Notes: generated from the sequence alone by a model not told the origin. A stretch of DNA of 64,000 nucleotides from Anabaena catenula FACHB-362 (GCF_014698735.1 NZ_JACJTQ010000008.1:62001-126000), one strand, 5' to 3'. Counted from the first letter of the stretch, positions 49,251 to 57,962 are shown. A program made the numbers and translations.

Positions 49251-49453
49251 GGACTGGGGAGATGGGGAGATGCGAAGATAGGGAGATGGGGAGAAGGAAG
49301 AGAATTTTTTCCCTATACACTCTGCCTTTGAGGCTCCTTCCTATTTATTGCCCATCTCCCATAATTAATTACCTGGTGTGAATTGTTATATTGGATAATT
49401 TATCATTCATAATTCAACATTATTAGCAAATTCCTAATTACTTATAAATCCCT

Positions 49454-51688
49454 ATGTCCCATCCCCTGTACGTCGCTTTTATCTGGCATCAACATCAGCC
49501 ACTGTACAAGTCTCCTGGTAGCAGCGGTTCGGTTTCAGATAGTCAGCATTACCGTCTACCTTGGGTACGGTTGCATGGTACTAAGGATTATCTAGATTTG
49601 ATATTGCTGCTAGAGAAGTATCCCAAGTTACACCAAACGGTGAATTTAGTACCATCTTTAATATTACAACTGGAAGATTATATTGCTGGTACTGCTCTTG
49701 ATCCTTACCTCACAGCCAGTTTGACACCTGTGGAAAAGTTAACCACAGAACAGCGGGAATTTATTGTTCAACATTTTTTTGATGCTAATCACCACACACT
49801 TATAGATCCTCATCCTCGCTATGCCGAGTTGTATTATCAAAGGCAAGAAAAGGGACAAAATTGGTGTTTAGCAAATTGGGAATTGCCAGATTACGGAGAT
49901 TTACTAGCTTGGCATAATCTGGCTTGGATTGACCCGCTATTTTGGGATGACCCGGAAATTGCAGCTTGGTTGCAACAGGGACGGAATTTTACTTTAAGCG
50001 ATCGCCAACGCATCTATTCTAAACAACGCCAAATCCTCAGCCGCATTATTCCCCAACACCGGAAAATGCAGAAAGCGGGACAGCTAGAAGTCACCACTAC
50101 CCCCTACACTCACCCGATTTTACCCTTATTAGCTGATACCAATTCTGGGCGGGTAGCAGTGCCAAATATGATATTACCTGACCGTCGCTTTCAGTGGGTG
50201 GAAGATATTCCTCGTCATTTGCAGAAATCGTGGGATTTATATCACGACCGGTTTGGGCAAAATCCCCGTGGTTTGTGGCCGTCTGAACAGTCAGTCAGCC
50301 CAGAAATTTTACCGTATATTGTTAAACAGGGATTTAATTGGATTTGCTCAGATGAAGCCGTCCTAGGTTGGACGCTGAAACACTTTTTCCATCGGGATGG
50401 GGCGGGAAATGTGCAGCAACCAGAACTGCTTTATCGTCCTTATCGTTTGCAAACTCCAGCAGGTGATTTATCCATAGTATTCCGCGACCATAGATTATCA
50501 GATTTGATTGGTTTTACCTATGGGGCGATGCCGCCAAAACAGGCTACGGCGGATTTAGTGGGACATTTGCAAGCGATCGCTAAAATGCAAAGAGACAACC
50601 CCAGCGATCAACCTTGGTTAGTTACCATTGCCTTAGATGGTGAAAATTGCTGGGAATTTTATCCCCAAGACGGTAAACCCTTCCTAGAAACCTTATATCA
50701 AAGCTTAAGTGACGAACCTCATATCAAACTTGTCACCGTCTCCGAATTCCTAGACAAGTTTCCCCCCACAGCCACCATCCCCGGAGAACAACTACACAGC
50801 GGTTCTTGGGTAGATGGCAGTTTCACCACCTGGATAGGTGATCCCGCCAAAAATCGCGCTTGGGACTACCTAACAGAAGCTAGAAAAGTCCTAGCCAGTC
50901 ATCCCGAAGCTACCGAAGAAAACAACCCCGCCGCTTGGGAAGCCTTATATGCCGCCGAAGGTTCCGACTGGTTTTGGTGGTTTGGCGAAGGACATTCATC
51001 AAATCAAGATGCCATCTTTGATCAATTATTTCGAGAGCATCTGTATGGTATTTATAAAGCCTTAAATGAACCCATACCTGGCTATTTAAGAAAAGCAGTA
51101 GAATTGCATGAAGCACGAATCGACCATCGACCAGCAGGATTTATTCATCCAGTTATTGATGGTAAAGGTGATGAACAAGACTGGGACAAAGCAGGACGGA
51201 TAGAAGTTGGCGGTGCCAGGGGAACAATGCACAACAGCAGCCTAATCCAGCGACTTTGGTATGGAGTAGATCACCTGAATTTTTATGTGCGGATAGATTT
51301 TAAAAATGGCGTTGCCCCAGGAAAAGGTTTACCAACCGAGTTAAATTTACTCTGGTTTTATCCAGATAAAACAATGGTAAATAGCCCCATACCTTTAGCA
51401 GAATTACCAGATATTGCACCAGTTAATTATCTATATCATCATCATTTAGAAATTAACTTACTCACACAATCAATTCAATTTCGAGAAGCAGGAGATAATT
51501 ATCAATGGCATCCTCGTGCTAGTCGCGCTCAAGCTGCTTTAAATAATTGTTTAGAAGTGGCAATACCTTGGGCAGATTTGCAAGTTCCGCCCGATTATCC
51601 CCTCCGCCTAATTTTGGCATTAGCAGATGAAGGTTGTTTTCACAGCTATTTACCAGAAAATACTTTGATTCCTATTGAAGTACCATAA
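49454..51688 (+). CDS. Glycoside hydrolase family 57 protein
   Basis: The 744-residue protein starts with the GH57 motif 1 (YVAFIWHQHQPLY). Motif 3 is GLWPSEQSVSPE (near 273-284, catalytic Glu in WPSE) and motif 4 is ALDGENCWEFY (near 392-402, Asp). From about 590 a beta-rich domain follows (AGFIHPVIDGKGDEQDWDKAGR), as in GH57 proteins with a DOMON-like carbohydrate-binding end. The family includes alpha-amylase, amylopullulanase and branching enzyme; a role in glycogen metabolism is likely. No signal peptide, so cytoplasmic. A strong hairpin follows at 51746. Confidence 0.93.
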   Translation: MSHPLYVAFIWHQHQPLYKSPGSSGSVSDSQHYRLPWVRLHGTKDYLDLILLLEKYPKLHQTVNLVPSLILQLEDYIAGTALDPYLTASLTPVEKLTTEQREFIVQHFFDANHHTLIDPHPRYAELYYQRQEKGQNWCLANWELPDYGDLLAWHNLAWIDPLFWDDPEIAAWLQQGRNFTLSDRQRIYSKQRQILSRIIPQHRKMQKAGQLEVTTTPYTHPILPLLADTNSGRVAVPNMILPDRRFQWVEDIPRHLQKSWDLYHDRFGQNPRGLWPSEQSVSPEILPYIVKQGFNWICSDEAVLGWTLKHFFHRDGAGNVQQPELLYRPYRLQTPAGDLSIVFRDHRLSDLIGFTYGAMPPKQATADLVGHLQAIAKMQRDNPSDQPWLVTIALDGENCWEFYPQDGKPFLETLYQSLSDEPHIKLVTVSEFLDKFPPTATIPGEQLHSGSWVDGSFTTWIGDPAKNRAWDYLTEARKVLASHPEATEENNPAAWEALYAAEGSDWFWWFGEGHSSNQDAIFDQLFREHLYGIYKALNEPIPGYLRKAVELHEARIDHRPAGFIHPVIDGKGDEQDWDKAGRIEVGGARGTMHNSSLIQRLWYGVDHLNFYVRIDFKNGVAPGKGLPTELNLLWFYPDKTMVNSPIPLAELPDIAPVNYLYHHHLEINLLTQSIQFREAGDNYQWHPRASRAQAALNNCLEVAIPWADLQVPPDYPLRLILALADEGCFHSYLPENTLIPIEVP

Positions 51689-51690
51689 AA

Positions 51691-51714
51691 GTACCGAGTA
51701 CCGAGTACCGAGTT
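51691..51714. repeat. Heptamer run (GTACCGA)n, 3 copies
   Basis: Three tandem GTACCGA units begin two bases after the GH57 stop. A second, AT-rich heptamer-like run (GTTTAAA) lies at 51789-51818. Confidence 0.8.
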
Positions 51715-51745
51715 AGGAGTTCAGGATAAAGAAATTTAGGATTTA

Positions 51746-51780
51746 GATACCCGACTTCTTAGATGGAGAAGTTGGGTATC
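51746..51780 (+). terminator. Strong hairpin after the GH57 gene
   Basis: GATACCCGACTTCT (51746-51759) pairs with AGAAGTTGGGTATC (51767-51780), with one G-T pair. A similar stem (ATACCCTAATTCT / AGAAGTAGGGTAT) lies at 52398-52426, so it is a member of a small hairpin family used as terminator. Confidence 0.7.
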
Positions 51781-51806
51781 TCATTGTTAAGTTTAAAGTT
51801 TAGAGT

Positions 51807-51965
51807 TTAAAGTTTAGCGTGAGCGCCATCACAAAAAGGAGAATTCGCAGTATATTTACATTGGCACAATGCCACCTTTTTGTTTTCAGTTAATTCAAAT
51901 GCTTGAGGTGTAAATTCGCTGCCTTGATGACCTTTTTTTAATTTGGAGCGAAGCGACTTGACTTT
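51807..51965 (-). pseudogene. CDGSH iron-sulfur protein, C-terminal half only
   Basis: The frame reads KKGHQGSEFTPQAFELTENK, then KVALCQCKYTANSPFCDGAH, and stops at 51807. This is the second CDGSH motif (C-x-C-x2-(S/T)-x3-P-x-C-D-G-x-H) of the small dual-motif proteins common in cyanobacteria (family form HKGTEFTP.AFEL...KK.ALC.CK.T...PFCDG.H). The first motif is lost and no ATG, GTG or TTG is available in frame before the upstream stop. It is a truncated relic, unless an unusual start is used. Confidence 0.75.
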
Positions 51966-52029
51966 AACTTATGTACAATTACTATGAATAGTAGGCACTT
52001 AAAAGTACTATACTTCCCAAAAAGTAACT

Positions 52030-52377
52030 ATGAAAGCAGAAGCAGAAAACTATAGTCTAAGTAGGCCGACTTGTGAAGTAGAAAGCACCATCAAAGTTAT
52101 CGGTGGACGCTGGAAAGTATTAATTATTAGAGAATTAATTTCAGGTGAGAAACGATTTGGAGAATTACAGCGAGGTTTACCGGGAATTACCCAAAAAATG
52201 CTCACACAGCAACTCAGAGAAATGGAAGAGGATGGGATTGTACATCGAGAAATATACGCACAAATCCCCCCTAAGGTGGAATATTCGCTGACACCTATAG
52301 GAGAAAGTCTCAAACCAATTCTTTATGCAATGCATGAATGGGCTAGTCAGAATTTATCTCATATTCATCAAGACTAA
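52030..52377 (+). CDS. HxlR-family transcriptional regulator
   Basis: The 115-residue protein is a winged helix of the HxlR type: [24 protein letters not shown] at the start, [33 protein letters not shown] (recognition helix) and [14 protein letters not shown]. The Cys (residue 14) near the N-terminus is the position used for thiol or aldehyde sensing in HypR/HxlR. Its target is not evident: the upstream CDGSH gene is truncated, and the genes downstream are convergent. A terminator follows. Confidence 0.93.
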   Translation: MKAEAENYSLSRPTCEVESTIKVIGGRWKVLIIRELISGEKRFGELQRGLPGITQKMLTQQLREMEEDGIVHREIYAQIPPKVEYSLTPIGESLKPILYAMHEWASQNLSHIHQD

Positions 52378-52397
52378 AATACATCGATAAACCTCAG

Positions 52398-52430
52398 ATA
52401 CCCTAATTCTTAGAGAAGTAGGGTATTTTG
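52398..52430 (+). terminator. Terminator after the HxlR gene
   Basis: ATACCCTAATTCT (52398-52410) pairs with AGAAGTAGGGTAT (52414-52426), followed by TTTTG. Confidence 0.8.
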
Positions 52431-52482
52431 TTATTCATGGTTCAATCTCTTTCTGATTGGAAAGACTCTGTGCGTTCCTTCT

Positions 52483-52857
52483 TCAAGAGTTGGTTTGTAA
52501 ATACTCAATTGCTGCTTCTAACTTTGAGGAATATGCTTCAGCAAAGTGTTCAAACCAAAGTCCTTCTGGTGAGAAAGGATCTAATTTAGATAACCATTCT
52601 TTGGCTTGTTTTTGCAAAGTTTCTAATTGTTTAGCTTTGAGTTGTTCTAACTCTTGCTGTTTTCTCAACTCTTCAGCAGCATCGCGTTCTAGTAAATCGG
52701 CTTTAACTTCTGCTAATAAGTTATCCATTAGAGAATTTGACTTATGAGAAGAAGCAATAAATGGTTTAGCTGTAGGTAATTGAGGCTGTTGCAGTTGGGT
52801 TTTTACTTCTGCATATTCAGCCTGAATTTCAGCCAGTAGCTTATCAATAGAATCCAT
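52483..52857 (-). CDS. Coiled-coil hypothetical protein, last gene of the VWA cluster
   Basis: The 124-residue protein has two related motifs, MDSIDKLLAEIQAEY at the start and LMDNLLAEVKADLLERD near 43, then a long charged helix (AEELRKQQELEQLKAKQLETLQKQAKEW) and a compact end (SPEGLWFEHFAEAYSSKLEAAIEYL). Predicted coiled coil; no known domain recognised. It follows the third VWA gene by 26 bases, so it is co-transcribed with it and may be a partner or client of the VWA proteins. Confidence 0.75.
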   Translation of the reverse strand: MDSIDKLLAEIQAEYAEVKTQLQQPQLPTAKPFIASSHKSNSLMDNLLAEVKADLLERDAAEELRKQQELEQLKAKQLETLQKQAKEWLSKLDPFSPEGLWFEHFAEAYSSKLEAAIEYLQTNS

Positions 52858-52883
52858 TTTAGCAAATCCTATGATGCGTAAAG

Positions 52884-53504
52884 TTAATCATTAATCGCAT
52901 TTAGTAGCACTTCTGATAGACTCATATCTTCCATATCGTCCATTGTAATTGTGTCGCAAATATCAAATTTTGCACCAGCGCTTTGAAGTTCATCATCCAA
53001 TATTTTCAGAAAACGTGTAGCATTGGGATCTGTACCCACTTGAATAAAAGAAAGAGCTAACTCTTCATCTCTATCCATCTGGCGAGAAGCTTCTATAATC
53101 ACCTTCATTACTGCTTTACGATCATCTGGTTCACCATCAGTAACAACTAAAATTATTTCACCGTTCGCTTTTGTTTGATTAGCTGATTTACGTTGAAAAT
53201 AATCATCTGTAGCGTGTTTCAAAACGCCTGCTAAATCAGTAGTCCCAGAAGGGTCATTTTCTTGGAAAATCTGCACAACTTTACTAGCTGTGACATTTTC
53301 ATAACGTTTGAATCTACCAGAAAATAAATAAACAGTTATGCCATCTTGATCAAATTGATCACATTTACTAGCTAAAGCAAAAGTAGATTCTTGCGCTACT
53401 ACCCATCTACTTCTTCCACCCTTTTGATCTGCGGTAGCCATGCTGCCGCTTTTGTCGATAATCAAAGTATAATCCCGATTTTCTAACATTGATAAGTTCT
53501 CCAT
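52884..53504 (-). CDS. VWA-domain protein, paralogue 3 (TerY-like)
   Basis: The 206-residue protein is a single VWA domain with an intact MIDAS: DKSGSM near 20, Thr in PSGTTDLAG near 92, and Asp in VVTDGEPDD near 125. It has no signal peptide, so it is cytoplasmic. Met6 (MLENRDYTLI) is an alternative start that aligns with the next paralogue. Such stand-alone VWA proteins occur with tellurite-type or stress systems (TerY). It is nearly co-linear with the two paralogues upstream. Confidence 0.88.
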   Translation of the reverse strand: MENLSMLENRDYTLIIDKSGSMATADQKGGRSRWVVAQESTFALASKCDQFDQDGITVYLFSGRFKRYENVTASKVVQIFQENDPSGTTDLAGVLKHATDDYFQRKSANQTKANGEIILVVTDGEPDDRKAVMKVIIEASRQMDRDEELALSFIQVGTDPNATRFLKILDDELQSAGAKFDICDTITMDDMEDMSLSEVLLNAIND

Positions 53505-53531
53505 TTTTGACTCAACCCCTATAACCTAAAA

Positions 53532-54137
53532 TCAATCATTTATGGCATTAATCAAAACATCTACAAGATTCATATTTTCTAAATCATCGAAAGCTACCGT
53601 ATCACAGATATCAAATTTAGCTCCAACACTTTGCAATTGATCATCTAAAGCTTTAAGAAATTTTTTAGCTTGAGGATCATTACCTACTTGAATAATGGAA
53701 ATTCCCAATTCTTTTTCATGTTCCATCTTGTGAGTAGCATTGATGATTACTTCATATATTGCTTGCTTATCATCTTGTCTACCATCAGTGATCACTAAAA
53801 TTATTTCCCCATTGGGCTTGCTTTGTCCAGCGGCTTTGCGGGTAAAATAATTATTAATGGCATCTTGAAGAACTCCTACTAAATTTGTCGTATCGTCAGG
53901 AATATTTTCTTCAAAAATCTGTATTACTTTATCTGAAGTCACATGATCAAAACGTTCAAATTTTCGAGAAAAAAGATAAACAGTGATCCCATCAGTGTCA
54001 AACTCTTCACACTTACGAGCTAAGGCAAAGGTAGATTCCTGTAATGCTAACCATCTGCTTTTGTCACCTTTTTCTGAGAGTTGTGCCATACTAGCACTAT
54101 GGTCAATAATGAGTGTGTAATCCCGATTTTCTAGCAT
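53532..54137 (-). CDS. VWA-domain protein, paralogue 2, divergent MIDAS loop
   Basis: The 201-residue copy has DHSASM in place of DKSGSM: the D-x-S-x-S ligands are kept, but the loop residues differ. ITDGRQDD replaces VTDGEPDD, and DDTTNLVG keeps the Thr. It is the most divergent of the three and may have another partner. Gap to the next gene 27 bases, so it is in an operon with paralogue 3. It starts MLENRDYTLIID, without signal peptide. Confidence 0.87.
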   Translation of the reverse strand: MLENRDYTLIIDHSASMAQLSEKGDKSRWLALQESTFALARKCEEFDTDGITVYLFSRKFERFDHVTSDKVIQIFEENIPDDTTNLVGVLQDAINNYFTRKAAGQSKPNGEIILVITDGRQDDKQAIYEVIINATHKMEHEKELGISIIQVGNDPQAKKFLKALDDQLQSVGAKFDICDTVAFDDLENMNLVDVLINAIND

Positions 54138-54235
54138 TTATAATTCTCCAGTAATGAGTTATTTAATTGTAATTTTGGGGTTTTCATATTCTCCCAAATA
54201 AATCTCAGGTAAGTATGGTCAGAAAACATCAACAT

Positions 54236-54315
54236 TAGACATCTTGTAAAAATACAAAAAAGGAATAATTAACCGCAGATAGTGGCAAATAAAATGCACT
54301 TTTCCAAGATGTCTA
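54236..54315. repeat. 80-bp element with TAGACATCTTG inverted ends between VWA genes
   Basis: TAGACATCTTG at 54236-54246 and its exact complement CAAGATGTCTA at 54305-54315 bound an AT-rich 80-base unit in the 187-base gap between paralogues 1 and 2. It could be a small MITE, or a terminator/promoter stem. No target duplication is obvious. Confidence 0.55.
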
Positions 54316-54324
54316 TTCACTAAT

Positions 54325-54930
54325 TTAGTCAGTAATTGCATTCATTAATACATCCGCAAGACTCATGTCTTCTAAATCATCTAAAGTTATGGTGTCGCAA
54401 ATATCAAATTTAGCGCCAACACCTTGTAGCTGATCATCTAAAGCTTTAAGAAACTTTGTGGCTTGAGGATCTGTACCTACTTGAATAATAGTAAGTGCTA
54501 ATTCTTCATCTCGATCCATTTGCCGAGTTGCCTGAATGATGACTTCAAATACTGCTTTGCGGTCATCTGGTTCACCATCAGTAATAACTAAAATTGTTTC
54601 TCCATTGGGTTTTGTTTGACCAGAAGCTTTGCGTTGAAAATAATTATTCAAAGCATCTTGAAGTACACTTGCTAAGTTGGTTGTGCCAGCAGGGTCATTT
54701 TCCTGAAATATCTGTGTGACTTTAGATGATGTCACATTTTCATAACGTTTAAATCTGCCGGAAAAGACGTAAACTGTGAGTCCATCTGGATCAAACTGTT
54801 CACACTTGCGAGCCAAAGCCAGGGTAGACTCTTGGGCTATATCCCATCTACTTCTACCACCTGCTTGGTCAGGGGTGGACATACTACCACTTTTATCAAG
54901 GATTAATGTATAGTCGCGATCGCTCATCAT
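54325..54930 (-). CDS. VWA-domain protein, paralogue 1
   Basis: The 201-residue protein starts MMSDRDYTLILDKSGSM and has an intact MIDAS (DKSGSM; GTTNLAS; VITDGEPDD). It is close in sequence to paralogue 3. It is first in the cluster and separated from paralogue 2 by 187 bases, so it may have its own terminator, with a second promoter for the rest. Cytoplasmic. The role is unknown; a MIDAS domain suggests divalent-metal-dependent binding of a partner protein. Confidence 0.88.
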   Translation of the reverse strand: MMSDRDYTLILDKSGSMSTPDQAGGRSRWDIAQESTLALARKCEQFDPDGLTVYVFSGRFKRYENVTSSKVTQIFQENDPAGTTNLASVLQDALNNYFQRKASGQTKPNGETILVITDGEPDDRKAVFEVIIQATRQMDRDEELALTIIQVGTDPQATKFLKALDDQLQGVGAKFDICDTITLDDLEDMSLADVLMNAITD

Positions 54931-55111
54931 AAATTCCTCTCATGATTTTTCTGCCTCTATTTTAACTCTTAGGTAATAACACCTCCTCTAGATACAGATG
55001 GATTGTAATAATGATTTAAGTAACTCAATTCCCAAAAAAACCAGTTTCTGGGGTAAAATCGCTAAACAACTAAATATTTACGCTGTGGAGTCTTGCCAAC
55101 TTACCCCACAG

Positions 55112-55209
55112 GCATTCATCTGAGAGCAAATTCAGATGAATGCATGGAGATTACCTGCCTTGATCATGGGAAAATGTCCCGCTTTCAGGTTTATTCGATA
55201 ATATCGAAT
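55112..55209 (+). promoter_or_regulatory. Structured leader of trxA: 12-bp stem and 17-bp palindrome
   Basis: GCATTCATCTGA (55112-55123) pairs perfectly with TCAGATGAATGC (55132-55143). Further on, ATTCGATAATATCGAAT (55193-55209) is a perfect palindrome ending 26 bases before the trxA ATG. The latter has the size and symmetry of an operator. In Anabaena a thioredoxin gene is controlled by the ArsR-type redox regulator RexT; whether this site is related is inference. Confidence 0.6.
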
Positions 55210-55235
55210 TAGTGAATTAAATCACGAGGACAAAT

Positions 55236-55559
55236 ATGTCTGTCACCAATGTCACAGAAGCCACATTTAAGCAAGAAGTTTTGGAAAGTGAGACTACCGT
55301 CTTAGTGGATTTTTGGGCCCCTTGGTGTGGCCCTTGTCGAATGCTGTCTCCAGTTGTGGAGGAAGTGGCTACTGAATATGAAGGACAGGTGAAAGTGGTA
55401 AAACTGAATACAGATCAGAATCCCACGGTTGCCAGCCATTACGGTATTCGTAGCATTCCCACGTTGATGGTATTTAAAGGAGGTCGGCAAGTTGATACTG
55501 TTGTGGGTGCTGTACCAAAAACTAGTTTAGCTAAAACTCTAGCTCAGTATATTCCTTGA
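55236..55559 (+). CDS. trxA: Thioredoxin
   Basis: The 107-residue protein has [15 protein letters not shown] with the active pair Cys31-Cys34, the buried Asp in VDFWAPW and the cis-Pro in [11 protein letters not shown]. It reduces disulfides in the cytoplasm, including Calvin-cycle enzymes and peroxiredoxins. The start follows CACGAGGAC by six bases. Length is standard. Confidence 0.97.
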   Translation: MSVTNVTEATFKQEVLESETTVLVDFWAPWCGPCRMLSPVVEEVATEYEGQVKVVKLNTDQNPTVASHYGIRSIPTLMVFKGGRQVDTVVGAVPKTSLAKTLAQYIP

Positions 55560-55776
55560 TAATCAGCAGGGTGAATATGGCTCGGCTTTAACTTAAAATC
55601 CTGGAATCTCTGTCAGAGCAAATTATAGATTTGAAATTATAGTAAATCCCCACTTGTGACTGAAAAAGCATGGTAACGGAGGAACAGAGGGAAAAAACCA
55701 ACTACCTTGAGGTAAGGCTTTTTTTTCTACTCCTCCGCTTTTTATGAGGTCACAAACCGAACTTTATGAATAATTA

Positions 55777-55931
55777 TTTGATGATTTTGATAAAATCTCA
55801 CCTCTCTCTATTCTTCATTTCATAAGCATTCTGAACCGAAGGTCTGCGTAGCGTCTCCTGAACGGCAGTTGCTTTATGCCGGGGAACCCGTCCACCGCAC
55901 TGCCTCCTCCTGACTCCTGAATTCTTACATT
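55777..55931 (-). repeat. Dispersed composite repeat, copy B (with unique insert)
   Basis: Bases 55777-55832 are the exact reverse complement of 37637-37692 (56 of 56). The other arm, 55909-55931, is the reverse complement of 37589-37611. Between the arms lies a 76-base insert with a small dispersed repeat (GGTCTGCGTAGCGTCTCC), where copy A has a heptamer array. The rest of 55560-56094 has no gene; a weak stem and T-run near 55700-55727 may end trxA. Confidence 0.88.
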
Positions 55932-56094
55932 ACACATATTATCTTTCTGTTTTCTATTTCTGAGAATATGCTGAGTGTAAACTAAATTTTCCCAAGGGAT
56001 AAATTCAGACAATTCCTAGACTGGCTTCATTTGAGTTTCAGCAGCAGATGGGATGCTGTGTTTAGTCAAAAAACTTAAACATCAGGAAAAACAA

Positions 56095-56475
56095 ATGAAA
56101 CTCGCTTCTTCTCTGCTTACAGGTGTTGCTCTAGCTGGTATGTTGACAGTTTGGGATGTTCCACTTAAAGCTGTGAATCCTTCACTAGTTCAAGCCTCAG
56201 CCGCAGAAATGAAAGATTCTACAGGTTTGACTGCTGGACAGAAAATTGACTTAGTGATGAAGAATAAGGGTCAATTTGGTGGTGGTGATCAATTACGTCG
56301 CTTCTTTTTTGGTGATCTTGAGCCGCTTGCTGTTCAACCCGGTGGTGCAGGTATGGTGGTGAATCTTTACAACAAAGCCAATAATGTCACGTTTGCTTAT
56401 TGTTCAACTTATGATGTGGTAGTTGCAGTTAAACAAGGTAAGATTTCTAGGTTTGAAGCCAGCGAAGTGAAGTAA
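56095..56475 (+). CDS. Exported hypothetical protein, 126 residues
   Basis: The start at 56095 is chosen because a signal peptide follows directly (MKLASSLLTGVALAGMLTVW, cleavage likely after ASA at about 36) and AGGAAAAAC lies just before; a longer frame from 56053 hides it. The mature part is about 90 residues with QFGGGDQLRRFFFGDLEPLAV and one Cys (FAYCSTYDVVVAVKQGKI). No family recognised. It is likely periplasmic. Isolated, with gene-free spacers of about 300 bases after it. Confidence 0.72.
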   Translation: MKLASSLLTGVALAGMLTVWDVPLKAVNPSLVQASAAEMKDSTGLTAGQKIDLVMKNKGQFGGGDQLRRFFFGDLEPLAVQPGGAGMVVNLYNKANNVTFAYCSTYDVVVAVKQGKISRFEASEVK

Positions 56476-56775
56476 TTTTTATGGGGTTGATTGGGAAAAG
56501 TCATTAATTATGAAATATAAAAATGGCACTTTCAACCCTGTTGCAGATTGGGATTTATACCATTTTACTTTAAGGTTGATACAAATGGACGGACGCGGAA
56601 GGATATTCATTTGTAGCTTTAATTAAGTGAATTGATATTAGACAACCTCAAATCAATTGTCTGACTTCTATATTAAGTGAATTTTATCTGCATTTATCGG
56701 CGGTAATTCATTCATTTTTTTGATTTTTGCAAGAAGTCTAATCATAAAAAAATAACTATTCAGAGGAAGAAGACT
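56476..56775. other. Gene-free spacer before the redox block
   Basis: AT-rich, with TTAAGTGAATT repeated near 56620 and 56670. It should hold the promoter of the MXKDX lipoprotein gene, which has AGAGGAAGAAG seven bases before its start. No other signal recognised. Confidence 0.4.
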
Positions 56776-57255
56776 ATGAACTGGAAAACACTTTCTTTAA
56801 TTGCTGCTCTGAGCTTAACTACCGCAGCTTGCTCTAGCACTCCTGCAAGCAACAATCAGATTGTTCCTGATGCCGCTCCTGCTGTGAGCAATGATAAAGC
56901 CGGTGATGCTATGGGCGGCGACAAAATGGGTAAGGATAAAGCCGGTGATGCTATGAAAGGCGACGCTATGAAGGATGACGCTATGAAGGATGACGCTATG
57001 AAAGGCGACGCTATGAAAGGTGATGCCATGAAAGGTGATGCTATGAAAGGTGATGCTATGAAAGGTGACGCTATGAAAGGTGATGCCATGAAAGGCGACG
57101 CTATGAAAGGTGATGCCATGAAAGGCGACGCTATGAAAGGTGATGCTATGAAAGGCGACGCTATGAAAGGTGATGCCATGAAAGGCGACGCTATGAAAGG
57201 TGATGCCATGAAAGGCGACGCTATGAAGAAATCACCCGCCACCAGCAAGCCATAA
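56776..57255 (+). CDS. Lipoprotein with pentapeptide MXKDX-type repeats
   Basis: A lipoprotein signal (MNWKTLSLIAALSLTTAACSS) puts the lipidated Cys at residue 19. From about 40 the protein is only repeats of MKGDA/MKDDA, about 23 in a row, coded by a 15-base tandem repeat (56950-57225), ending in SPATSKP. Small exported proteins of this MXKDX kind are known by name only; function is unknown. The repeat is rich in Met, Lys and Asp, so it may bind metal or serve as a Met-rich oxidant sink. It heads a same-strand run of thiol and molybdenum redox genes. Confidence 0.88.
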   Translation: MNWKTLSLIAALSLTTAACSSTPASNNQIVPDAAPAVSNDKAGDAMGGDKMGKDKAGDAMKGDAMKDDAMKDDAMKGDAMKGDAMKGDAMKGDAMKGDAMKGDAMKGDAMKGDAMKGDAMKGDAMKGDAMKGDAMKGDAMKGDAMKGDAMKKSPATSKP

Positions 57256-57314
57256 CCGCAACCTTTTTTGATTAGGTTAATTGTCAGGCTTTGACTTCAA
57301 TAGAAGAAATTTTC

Positions 57315-57926
57315 ATGAATCATAACCTGCTTCGTCGTCGGCAATTACTTTTTTACTTTGGGTTAGGAGTTGTGGGAATTGGTGCAACTACAACAGCCTT
57401 TCCCAACTTGAAAAAAGTGAGTGGTATTTCTCCTTCTCCTCCCAATTCCAACAATACCCAAAAGGCTAAAGTTGTTGCTGCTAATCCTCACGCAGGTAAG
57501 AGTCTGCCAGAGTTTGAGGGTATTAGTCAGTGGCTTAATTATACTCCTTTAGCTATCACTAATCTCAAAGGCAATGTTGTCTTAGTACAGTTTTGGACTT
57601 TTGCTTGTATCAACTGTCAACGCACCTTACCTTACATTACTAAATGGCATCGGCAATATGCAGGGCAGGGATTAAAGGTAATTGGTATTCATACACCGGA
57701 ATTTGCCTTTGAGCGAGATATAAATAATATCAAAAGGGCGCTTAAGAAAAACCAAATTACCTATCCGGTTGCAGTTGATAACGAGTTTAAAACCTGGAAT
57801 GCCTATAAAAATGAGTATTGGCCTCACCTATTTTTAGCCGACCGTCAAGGTCAACTCAGGTATGACCATATTGGGGAAGGGGCTTATGAAAAAACCGAGC
57901 AGACTATCCGCCAACTATTAGGATAG
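57315..57926 (+). CDS. TlpA/DipZ-like thioredoxin-fold protein, membrane-anchored or exported
   Basis: The start at 57315 (MNHNLLRRRQLLFYFGLG) gives an N-terminal signal or anchor with a twin-arginine-like RRRQLLF; an upstream start at 57291 is less likely. The thioredoxin domain (about 65-200) has VVLVQFWTFACINCQRTLPY with Cys98-x-x-Cys101 and YWPHLFLADRQG (cis-Pro). The CINC active site is that of the DipZ C-terminal type. It should act as a periplasmic reductase that takes electrons from the CcdA protein coded next. Confidence 0.9.
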   Translation: MNHNLLRRRQLLFYFGLGVVGIGATTTAFPNLKKVSGISPSPPNSNNTQKAKVVAANPHAGKSLPEFEGISQWLNYTPLAITNLKGNVVLVQFWTFACINCQRTLPYITKWHRQYAGQGLKVIGIHTPEFAFERDINNIKRALKKNQITYPVAVDNEFKTWNAYKNEYWPHLFLADRQGQLRYDHIGEGAYEKTEQTIRQLLG

Positions 57927-57962
57927 CCGGAATTTATCACGACTTAAGCATCTGGCATATTA

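Noticed and set aside
55815-56012. Minus-strand 65-codon frame
   Set aside because: It is made of the dispersed composite repeat copy B.
56856-57248. Long minus-strand open frame with IASPF repeats
   Set aside because: It is the complement of the 15-base tandem repeat of the lipoprotein gene and has no start context or domain.
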